Shown piece by piece: positions 1-5,609 of a DNA stretch of 10,118 nucleotides. Position 1 is the stretch's first letter. The number at the start of each line of letters is the position of its first letter. The stretch comes from Patescibacteria group bacterium (lineage in GTDB: Bacteria > Patescibacteria > Paceibacteria > Moranbacterales > UBA1568). A program made the translations under genes and the position numbers. The notes under the pieces were generated by a model. The model did no database searches and had not been told where the DNA came from. It saw only the letters and a program-made list of their open reading frames with translations. Where the stretch lies: NCBI GenBank assembly GCA_030916685.1, contig JAUPWD010000068.1:1-10118 (forward strand). The letters are read 5' to 3'.

Positions 1-420
1 ATTGTCTCGGCTTGGAATGTCGCGGATATCGACGAGATGGCGAAGGCCGGACTCCCGCCCTGCCACTGTCTCTTTCAGTTTTTCGTCGCTAATGGAAAGA
101 TATCTTGTCAGTTGTATCAGAGGAGTTGTGACACGTTTCTCGGCGTACCGTTTAATATTGCTTCGTATTCGCTCCTTCTCATGATGGTGGCACAGGCGAC
201 GGGGTATGAGCCGGGGGAGTTCGTCTGGACGGGTGGTGATGTGCATCTGTATAAAAATCATTTCGATCAGGTGCGCGAACAGTTGAGTCGGACGCCGATG
301 GCGATACCGAAGATGAGATTGAATCCTGAGGTAAAAGATATTTTTGATTTCACGTTCGAAGATTTCACACTTGAGGGGTATGAATCGCATGCGGCTATCA
401 AGGCTCCGATTGCTGTTTAA
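1..420 (+). CDS. thyA: Thymidylate synthase ThyA, C-terminal part (5' end outside window)
   Basis: ThyA converts dUMP to dTMP in the cytoplasm using methylene-tetrahydrofolate and releases dihydrofolate. The reading frame is open from base 1, so the first ATG at 37 is internal and the true start lies upstream. The 139 visible codons match the C-terminal half of the family, which is usually about 264 residues. They include an SAWNV stretch, the active-site cysteine in LPPCHC (codon 21, bases 61-63), the phosphate-binding QLYQRSCD, the FNIASY segment, the dUMP-contacting GGDVHLY segment, and the typical C-terminal IKAPIAV. The frame ends with TAA. folA follows after 9 bases and recycles the dihydrofolate product, which supports cotranscription. 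Identification is certain; only the N-terminal half is unseen. Confidence 0.97.
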   Translation: MVSAWNVADIDEMAKAGLPPCHCLFQFFVANGKISCQLYQRSCDTFLGVPFNIASYSLLLMMVAQATGYEPGEFVWTGGDVHLYKNHFDQVREQLSRTPMAIPKMRLNPEVKDIFDFTFEDFTLEGYESHAAIKAPIAV

Positions 421-429
421 GAAGAATTT

Positions 430-918
430 ATGTCTCATCCAAGGATTAGTATGATTTCCGCCATTGCGAGGAAAGATCGGGCAATCGGTTTTCAGAATGC
501 GCTTCTTTGGCATATACCGGAGGATTTCAAGCATTTCAAGGAGACGACTTCGGGGCACGCGGTTATCATGGGAGAAAATACCTATAAGTCGATTGGGCGC
601 CCGCTCCCGAATCGGACGAACATCGTTCTCTCAATCGATGAACATTTTTCTCCCGAAGGATGTGTCATAGTTCGATCGATTGACGAAGCTCTGGAGAAAG
701 CGAGGGAAGTCGAGCGGGAGGAGATTTTCATCATTGGCGGCGCGAGTATTTACCGTCAATTTCTCCCGTATGCGGATCGTCTTTATCTGACATTGGTTGA
801 AGGTGATTTTGAAGCAGATACATTCTTTCCGGAGTATTCCGAATTCAAGAAGGAGATTTCCCGGGAGGAATGTGATAACAAGACATTTCGCTTCGCTTTT
901 GTTACTCTAGAGAGGTAA
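430..918 (+). CDS. folA: Dihydrofolate reductase
   Basis: FolA reduces dihydrofolate to tetrahydrofolate, regenerating the cofactor used up by ThyA encoded just upstream. The product is 162 residues, normal for bacterial DHFR. Visible motifs are the substrate-binding LLWHIPEDF with catalytic acidic residue D32, the cofactor and folate segment GRPLPNR (R57 and R62), and the nucleotide-binding IIGGASIYRQFLP with G103-G104. The ATG at 430 is preceded by AAGAAG, a weak ribosome site. One oddity is MGENTY at 47-52, where many family members have MGRxT. The arginine there normally contacts the 2'-phosphate of NADPH, and the next beta strand ends in LSIDE, so the pocket looks acidic. Whether this changes cofactor choice is inference. 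The identification itself is firm. Confidence 0.97.
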   Translation: MSHPRISMISAIARKDRAIGFQNALLWHIPEDFKHFKETTSGHAVIMGENTYKSIGRPLPNRTNIVLSIDEHFSPEGCVIVRSIDEALEKAREVEREEIFIIGGASIYRQFLPYADRLYLTLVEGDFEADTFFPEYSEFKKEISREECDNKTFRFAFVTLER

Positions 919-943
919 ATATAATAGGATATCAATAAACACC

Positions 944-1510
944 ATGTCACAGAAAATCATCTTAGGAACGGCAGGGGAGATCGCTTCGGGGAAGGATGCA
1001 GTGGGGGATTATCTTGCTGAGAAACATGGCGCACTGAAATTGCGTTTCTCGCAACCGCTCCGGGACATCCTCGATCGGGTGCATCTCGATCAGAATCGGG
1101 AGAATATGGCCAAGCTCTCGCTTTACCTGCGCAAAGCTTTCGGTGAAGATATTCTCTCGAAGGTGATCCTCGATGAGGCGGAGGCGAGCGATATCGAATT
1201 CGTCGTCGTCGATGGTATCCGGCGGTTTCCGGATATGGTGCATATGGAGACGGATCCGAATTTCTATTTTTGTTATGTCGATGCCTCTCCGGAAGTACGA
1301 TTCGAACGCCTGACGAAGCGACGTCAGAATTCCGATGATGCGACGAAGACCGCCGTGCAGTTCGAGAAGGATGCCAAGCTGGAGACGGAAACGGGTATCG
1401 CCGAGCTGAAGGATCGCGCGGAGTTCGTTATCGATAATAATGGCACGCTCGAGGAATTGTACGCACAGATCGATGGCGTCGTGGAGGAATTGAAGAAGCG
1501 ATCTCAGTAA
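944..1510 (+). CDS. P-loop nucleotide kinase of the UPF0200 / dephospho-CoA kinase-like group
   Basis: This 188-residue cytoplasmic protein has the plan of a small nucleoside monophosphate kinase. The Walker A motif is GEIASGKD (11-18), with Asp where Ser or Thr is usual. An FSQPLRDIL segment (35-43) resembles acceptor-binding segments of dNMP kinases. The strand and motif VVVDGIRR lie at 87-94, an arginine-rich lid at 116-127 (SPEVRFERLTKR), and the C-terminal FVIDNNGTLEEL pattern at 161-171. The DGIR, SPE-RFERL and N-GTLEEL combination recalls the archaeal UPF0200 family and CoaE-like kinases. Sitting between folA and tmk, it may phosphorylate a deoxynucleoside monophosphate, but dephospho-CoA or another acceptor is possible. 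AGGAT 13 bases before the ATG is a poor ribosome site. The fold is sure; the substrate is not. Confidence 0.8.
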   Translation: MSQKIILGTAGEIASGKDAVGDYLAEKHGALKLRFSQPLRDILDRVHLDQNRENMAKLSLYLRKAFGEDILSKVILDEAEASDIEFVVVDGIRRFPDMVHMETDPNFYFCYVDASPEVRFERLTKRRQNSDDATKTAVQFEKDAKLETETGIAELKDRAEFVIDNNGTLEELYAQIDGVVEELKKRSQ

Positions 1511-1541
1511 TAATTTGGGAATGAGTCAGAGATGTATGGAT

Positions 1542-2138
1542 ATGAAGGGGAAGATGATTACGCTGTACGGTATCAATGGTATCGGCAAGACGACGCAGGT
1601 CGAGCTTTTGGTGCAGTTTTTGCAATCCCAGGGAAAGCAGGCAAGTCGTTTGAAGTACCCCGTGTATGATTTGGAGCCGGAAGGACCATTCATCCATCAA
1701 TATCTCCGTGATCCAGAATTTCGAAATGCGAATGAACTTTCGACGGAGGAGCTCCAGATGAAGTATGCGGAAAACAGGCGACGGTATGAGACAGAATTGC
1801 GAAAGCGACTCGATGCCGGCGAATGGATCGTGGCGGAGGATTATACGGGAACGGGTATCGCCTGGGGACTTACCTGGGGTGCTAATCTCGAATACCTCGA
1901 GGATATCAATCAGGATCTGCTCGCCCCTAATCTCTCTATTCTCATGCATGGGGAGCGATTTGATACCGCGATCGAGGCGGGACATCGCAATGAAACAAAT
2001 GCTGATCGCATTCGGATTTGTCGAAATTTTCATCTCCTTCTCGGCGAACGGTATCGATGGAAGCAGGTGAATGCGAATCAGGATATCGAAAGCGTTCAGG
2101 CGGATATTCAAAAAATCGTAAATGAATTATTGAAGTAA
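1542..2138 (+). CDS. tmk: Thymidylate kinase (dTMP kinase), divergent
   Basis: The likely role is phosphorylating dTMP to dTDP, directly after ThyA in the pathway. From this start the product is 198 residues, close to the family norm. It has the P-loop GINGIGKTT (10-18), a KYP segment (38-40) matching the RFP/REP position, AENRR (76-80) matching the conserved ANR, and a C-terminal ERYRWKQVNAN like family ends. The frame extends upstream to TTG 1515 and ATG 1521, but family proteins start just before the M(K/R)GK-ITL segment, and AGAG lies about 10 bases before 1542. Oddities are the classical DR(Y/H) motif reading EDY (99-101), and the usual LEGIDG reading LYGING. It could therefore have shifted specificity. 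The mazG-like gene starts 3 bases after its stop, suggesting translational coupling. Confidence 0.85.
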   Translation: MKGKMITLYGINGIGKTTQVELLVQFLQSQGKQASRLKYPVYDLEPEGPFIHQYLRDPEFRNANELSTEELQMKYAENRRRYETELRKRLDAGEWIVAEDYTGTGIAWGLTWGANLEYLEDINQDLLAPNLSILMHGERFDTAIEAGHRNETNADRIRICRNFHLLLGERYRWKQVNANQDIESVQADIQKIVNELLK

Positions 2139-2141
2139 AAT

Positions 2142-2471
2142 ATGAATTTCGAGGAATATCAGAGAGAATCTCAGAAGACGGCAATTTATCCTGATGCCGG
2201 GAAAAATTTCCTGTATCCGGTGCTCGGTATTGCTGGGGAGTCCGGTGAGGTGGCCGATAAGGTGAAGAAGATTTTTCGTGAGAAGGAAGGTATTCTTGAT
2301 GATCATGCGAGGGATGAACTTACAAAAGAACTCGGAGATCTTCTCTGGTATGTGTCGCAGTTCGCGACGGAGATCGGGGTTTCTCTAGATGATGTGGCAC
2401 AGAAAAACATTGAAAAAACGCAGAGTCGCATGGAGAGGGATACTCTCTTGGGCGATGGGGATAATCGGTAG
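2142..2471 (+). CDS. MazG-like nucleoside triphosphate pyrophosphohydrolase
   Basis: This is a small all-helical enzyme expected to hydrolyse (d)NTPs to monophosphate and pyrophosphate, a house-cleaning or pool-balancing activity. The 109-residue product has the metal-binding signature ExxE then ExxD: E33/E36 in GESGEV and E63/D66 in KELGDLLWY, with a helix hairpin between them. It ends in an R-x-L-GDGDNR tail that I associate with short single-domain MazG-like proteins rather than full-length two-domain MazG. It sits 3 bases after tmk and 11 bases before dut, inside the dTTP-supply run, so its substrate is plausibly a deoxynucleotide (inference). GAAG about 9 bases before the ATG is a weak ribosome site. 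Family assignment is firm, substrate unknown. Confidence 0.9.
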   Translation: MNFEEYQRESQKTAIYPDAGKNFLYPVLGIAGESGEVADKVKKIFREKEGILDDHARDELTKELGDLLWYVSQFATEIGVSLDDVAQKNIEKTQSRMERDTLLGDGDNR

Positions 2472-2482
2472 CGTGTAATTTT

Positions 2483-2905
2483 ATGAAACTTTCCATTAAA
2501 AAATTGTTTCCGGAAGCGAAGGTGCCACAGTTTGCTTTGGCGCATGATGCGGGGCTGGATTTGTGTACGAAAGAGGATATCGAATTTGCTCCAGGCGAAC
2601 GGAAGGGAATTGCGACCGGGCTTGCTTTTGCGATTCCCGAGGGGTATGTTGGATTGATATGGGATAAATCCGGTATCGCATTGAAAAGGGGATTGAAGAC
2701 TATGGGTGGAGTGATTGATGCGGGGTATCGGGGAGAGGTGATTGTCATCGCAAAGAACCTTGCCGATCAGACTCTCACATTCTCTGCCGGTGAAAAGGTC
2801 GCTCAACTTTTGATCCAAAAAGTCGAGCATCCTTTTGTGGAAGAGGTTTCCGAATTGCCGGAGAGCGAGCGGGGGGAATCTGCTTTTGGAAGTACAGGTT
2901 TATAA
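2483..2905 (+). CDS. dut: dUTP diphosphatase (trimeric dUTPase)
   Basis: Dut cleaves dUTP to dUMP and pyrophosphate, keeping uracil out of DNA and supplying the ThyA substrate. The product is 140 residues, normal for the homotrimeric family. All five motifs are visible: I at HDAGLDL (21-27), II at DKSGIALKRG (61-70), III at GVIDAGYRGE (76-85) with the catalytic Asp D79, IV at GEKVAQLLI (103-111), and V at the flexible C-terminal arm RGESAFGSTG (130-139). Motif II reads DKSG instead of the common PRSG but keeps the serine, and motif V has ESA where GGx is common. No Shine-Dalgarno site is evident before the ATG. It is the last nucleotide gene of the run, 39 bases before gatB. Confidence 0.97.
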   Translation: MKLSIKKLFPEAKVPQFALAHDAGLDLCTKEDIEFAPGERKGIATGLAFAIPEGYVGLIWDKSGIALKRGLKTMGGVIDAGYRGEVIVIAKNLADQTLTFSAGEKVAQLLIQKVEHPFVEEVSELPESERGESAFGSTGL

Positions 2906-2912
2906 TTTTTTC

Positions 2913-2933
2913 TAATATCTAGTATCCAGTATC
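2913..2933. repeat. Short tandem array of three 7-base units between dut and gatB
   Basis: The 39-base gap between dut and gatB contains three head-to-tail heptamers: TAATATC, TAGTATC and CAGTATC. They share the pattern YArTATC. A run of T (2906-2911) precedes them, but I see no stem, so this is not a convincing terminator. The same 7-base period appears in two other arrays in this window, both inside miaA. The array is short and diverged, so chance is possible. Confidence 0.55.
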
Positions 2934-2944
2934 TTCTGCAAATT

Positions 2945-4414
2945 ATGAAATACAATGTTACTATCGGCATGGAAGTGCATGCCGAGCTGAAAACCGAATC
3001 GAAAATGTTCTGCTCCTGCAAGAATGGTTTGGGCATGGAGAAGGAACCGAATGTGCATATCTGTCCGGTGTGTACGGGACAGCCGGGGGCGCTCCCGGTG
3101 CCGAATAGAAAAGCTATCGAGTCGGTACAGCGTGTGGGGCTGGCCCTCGATTGCGCATTGGCCACGCATGCGAAATTCGATCGGAAGAACTATTTCTATC
3201 CTGATTTGCCGAAAGGATATCAGATTTCCCAGTACGATGAACCGTTCTGCGGGATGGGCGCGATCGTCGCTGACGGGAAGAGTTTTCGTGTGACGCGCAT
3301 CCACCTCGAGGAAGATACGGGCAAGCTCATCCATCCGACGGGCGCGAACTATACGCTCGTGGATTATAATCGCTCATCCGTTCCGCTCATGGAGCTCGTG
3401 ACTGAGGCGGATTTCTCGACGGGCAAGGAGGCACGCGCCTTCTGTCAGAAACTTCGTCAGACGCTGCGATACCTTGATGTGTCTAATGCGGATATGGAAA
3501 AAGGGCAGATGCGTTGTGAAGTGAATATCTCTCTCTATCCTGATGGGGCGGAGCGTCTCAGCGGGACGAAGGTGGAGGTGAAGAATATCAATTCGTTCAA
3601 GGCCGTCGAGAAGGCGATTGATTTTGAAATCAAAAGACAGACCGAAGTATTGGAATCGGGTGGATCACTCGTGCAGGAAACGAGAGGTTGGGATGAAAAT
3701 AGAGGAGAGACGGTGTCCCAGCGCAAGAAGGAGTCCGCGCATGATTATCGATATTTTCCGGAGCCGGATATTCCGCCATTTGATTTTACGGAGGAATATT
3801 TCGAAGCGCTCAGACGGACTCTCCCGGAATTGCCGGATGCCAAGGTAAAACGTTTTCAGGAAGAGTATATGCTTCCAGAGGCGGATGCGCTCGTGCTTAC
3901 GGAGGATCGGGAATTTTCAGAATATTTCGAACAGGTGGGAAGTGAGCTTGCCGAGAAGAAAGCGAGTCATGAGATGACAGGGGATGGTGCGAAGGCATTC
4001 AAGCTCGCTGCGAATTATCTCATCACAGAGGTGCGCAAACACCTTGCGGATCAGAATGAGACCGTGAAGGAACTCCTGTTCTCTGCGGAGAATTACGCTG
4101 AATTTATCGGCCTCATCGTCGATGGGAAAATTAATTCGAGCGCGGCGCAGACGGTGCTCGCCGAGATGTATCAGGGTGGAGACAATGATCCGTCTCATAT
4201 CGTGGATCGGTTGAATTTGGGGCAGGTGAGTGATACAGGGGCGCTTGAATTGGTCGTCGATACGGTACTTGCTTCTCATGAGAAATCTATCGCGGATTAT
4301 CGTGCTGGCAAGCAAAATGCACTACAGTTCCTGATGGGACAGGTGATGAAAGAGACGAAAGGAAAGGCAAATCCTCAGATTATCGTCGATATATTAAAGA
4401 AAAGACTCGGGTAA
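2945..4414 (+). CDS. gatB: Aspartyl/glutamyl-tRNA(Asn/Gln) amidotransferase subunit B
   Basis: GatB is the tRNA-binding kinase subunit of the GatCAB complex, which amidates Glu-tRNA(Gln) or Asp-tRNA(Asn) in cells lacking the matching synthetase. The product is 489 residues, normal for the family. N-terminal GMEVHAEL (8-15) with H12, the paired cysteines C23/C25 and C40/C43 (CPVCTG), the family signature YFYPDLPKGYQ (83-93), HLEED (120-124), and DYNRSSVPLMEL (140-151) define the catalytic cradle. DYRYFPEPDIPP follows further on, and the C-terminal third is the helical and YqeY-like tRNA-binding tail. No Shine-Dalgarno site precedes the ATG. gatA and gatC are not in the window, so subunit genes are split here. 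Its place behind the nucleotide genes probably reflects shared transcription rather than shared function. Confidence 0.97.
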   Translation: MKYNVTIGMEVHAELKTESKMFCSCKNGLGMEKEPNVHICPVCTGQPGALPVPNRKAIESVQRVGLALDCALATHAKFDRKNYFYPDLPKGYQISQYDEPFCGMGAIVADGKSFRVTRIHLEEDTGKLIHPTGANYTLVDYNRSSVPLMELVTEADFSTGKEARAFCQKLRQTLRYLDVSNADMEKGQMRCEVNISLYPDGAERLSGTKVEVKNINSFKAVEKAIDFEIKRQTEVLESGGSLVQETRGWDENRGETVSQRKKESAHDYRYFPEPDIPPFDFTEEYFEALRRTLPELPDAKVKRFQEEYMLPEADALVLTEDREFSEYFEQVGSELAEKKASHEMTGDGAKAFKLAANYLITEVRKHLADQNETVKELLFSAENYAEFIGLIVDGKINSSAAQTVLAEMYQGGDNDPSHIVDRLNLGQVSDTGALELVVDTVLASHEKSIADYRAGKQNALQFLMGQVMKETKGKANPQIIVDILKKRLG

Positions 4415-4422
4415 CCGACCCC

Positions 4423-4451
4423 TCGCCAATCTCCCTAAAACCCTCTATAAT
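4423..4451 (+). promoter_or_regulatory. Sigma70-type promoter for the surface-protein gene
   Basis: A perfect -10 box TATAAT (4446-4451) lies 17 bases downstream of TCGCCA (4423-4428), which matches four of six -35 bases. Initiation would be expected around 4457-4459, leaving only about 4-6 bases before the ATG at 4463. The transcript would be nearly leaderless, and the AGG at 4454-4456 would not be in it. This separates the gene from the upstream gatB operon. It is prediction from sequence only. Confidence 0.55.
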
Positions 4452-4462
4452 ACAGGTACAAT

Positions 4463-5512
4463 ATGATATTTCGCTCAGAAACAACCAATAGGAGCAGGGT
4501 TGTCCTCTTCATAGGACTTTTTTCTCTTTTCCTCTCCCTCCCTGTACAAGCCCAGGAAGGAGATCTCCGCCTCACCACCTCCCCTCTCCCGATCAATCTC
4601 ATCACGGAACCAGGGAAAACCATCCAAACCCCCCTCCGTATCCAAAACCAGGGAACGAGAGGAGAGACTCTCAAGATCGATCTCATGAAGTTCAAGGCCT
4701 ACGGACAAGAGGGTGCCCCACTTCTCCTCGACAGAGAAGAGGGGGATACCTTCCTTGACTGGGTACGCTTCTCAGAAGACACCTTTACCGTAGCGCCGAA
4801 TGAGTGGAAGACCATCACTGCCACTTTCACCGTCCCTGAGAACGCTGCCTTCGGTTACTACTATGCCCTCGTCTTCTCAAGATCCGATGAAAACGTAGAA
4901 GTCAAAGCCGGACAGACCGCTCTTACCGGTGGTACCGCTATCCTCGTCCTCCTCGAAGCCAAGGTTCCCAATGCGAAGCGAGAAGTCACTGTCACGAACT
5001 TCGAAGTAAGCAGGAAATGGTATGAATTCCTCCCGGCCACCTTCACCGTCAATCTGAAAAACACCGGAAGCGTCCATATCGCCCCAACCGGTAACCTCTT
5101 CATCGGAAGAGAAGGAGAGAAGGAAATCACCTCCATCAAGATCAACCAGGAAAAAGGCAATGTCCTCCCAGACTCCGGAAGAACCTTTACCATGAACTGG
5201 GATGATGGATTCCTCCGATATATCGACAAAACAGAAGATGGAATAGTCGTCCATGACACAGATGGCAATATCGAGAAAGTCCTCGACTGGAATTGGAAGG
5301 ATGCTTCCAAGCTCCGATTCGGCAAGTACCAAGCCAAACTCCTCCTCGTCTATGATGATGGCAAGCGTGATATCCCCCTCGAGGGAGTGGTGGACTTCTG
5401 GGTGGTGCCTTGGAGGCTCGTCTTGTTCAGTATCGCCGTTCCGGTCGTTCCGACGCTTCTCATGTACTTCGTCATGAAGTATCGGATGCGCCGGATGATG
5501 AGAAAAGGATAG
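4463..5512 (+). CDS. Secreted, C-terminally membrane-anchored protein, DUF916/WxL-interacting-like architecture
   Basis: I do not recognise a named gene. The 349-residue product starts with a basic region and a hydrophobic signal peptide (about 13-28) with a likely cleavage after VQA (28-30). A long beta-rich ectodomain follows, with an N-terminal part containing PG-TIQTPLRIQNQG, like Ig-like or DUF916 domains that bind extended strands, then ATFTVP and GYYYALVF strands. A second beta-rich part contains FTVNLKNTGS. The C-terminus has one membrane helix (about 317-340) and a basic tail RMRRMMRKG, so the body faces outside. Signal peptide, two beta domains, helix and basic tail match the layout of WxL-interacting proteins; homology is inferred from layout only. 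Third codon positions are C-rich up to about codon 307, then resemble the neighbours. It converges on miaA. Confidence 0.8.
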   Translation: MIFRSETTNRSRVVLFIGLFSLFLSLPVQAQEGDLRLTTSPLPINLITEPGKTIQTPLRIQNQGTRGETLKIDLMKFKAYGQEGAPLLLDREEGDTFLDWVRFSEDTFTVAPNEWKTITATFTVPENAAFGYYYALVFSRSDENVEVKAGQTALTGGTAILVLLEAKVPNAKREVTVTNFEVSRKWYEFLPATFTVNLKNTGSVHIAPTGNLFIGREGEKEITSIKINQEKGNVLPDSGRTFTMNWDDGFLRYIDKTEDGIVVHDTDGNIEKVLDWNWKDASKLRFGKYQAKLLLVYDDGKRDIPLEGVVDFWVVPWRLVLFSIAVPVVPTLLMYFVMKYRMRRMMRKG

Positions 5513-5523
5513 GTAGTTTACTA

Positions 5524-5552
5524 TTGCAATATAGTTAGAAGTGTGCTATAAT
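5524..5552 (+). promoter_or_regulatory. Sigma70-type promoter pointing at a terminator
   Basis: TTGCAA (5524-5529; four of six -35 bases) and TATAAT (5547-5552; perfect) are separated by 17 bases. A second TATAAT overlaps at 5552-5557. Initiation would fall near 5559. No + strand gene follows; the hairpin terminator begins at 5583, so the product would be an RNA of about 50 bases or an aborted transcript. The -35 box sits in a palindrome, TATTGCAATA (5522-5531), with outer arms ACTAT (5520-5524) and ATAGT (5531-5535), which could be an operator. AT-rich chance resemblance is possible. Confidence 0.45.
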
Positions 5553-5582
5553 ATAATCAGAGTATTTTCTTTCTATATCTAT

Positions 5583-5609
5583 AAAAAAGGCCTATATCAG
5601 GCCTTTTTT
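5583..5609. terminator. Bidirectional intrinsic terminator between the surface-protein gene and miaA
   Basis: An 11-base perfect stem pairs AAAAAAGGCCT (5583-5593) with AGGCCTTTTTT (5599-5609) around the 5-base loop ATATC. Both strands read a GGCCT/AGGCC stem followed by a run of at least six T, so it can stop transcription from the + strand gene and from miaA on the - strand. The miaA stop codon (5597-5599) and its last four codons lie within the loop and right arm. Confidence 0.9.

Noticed and set aside
37..420. ATG at 37 as the start of thyA
   Set aside because: The frame is open to base 1 and the upstream residues ([10 protein letters not shown]) match thymidylate synthase, so the gene is cut by the window edge, not started at 37.
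1515..1541. TTG 1515 or ATG 1521 as the tmk start
   Set aside because: They add residues without family similarity before the conserved M(K/R)GK-ITL start and have no better ribosome site. They are not excluded.
1..2905. Prophage origin of the nucleotide-gene cluster
   Set aside because: Contents resemble phage nucleotide modules, but there is no phage structural, packaging or integration gene, and composition matches the flanking gatB; dnaE and miaA also lie nearby.
4405..4435. Possible terminator after gatB
   Set aside because: Only short stems (CGG/CCG or GGGT/ACCC) are seen and no T run follows.
5597..5599. TGA at the end of miaA read as glycine (genetic code 25)
   Set aside because: Read-through would add only a few residues, and no other gene in the window contains an in-frame TGA, which recoding would produce often.
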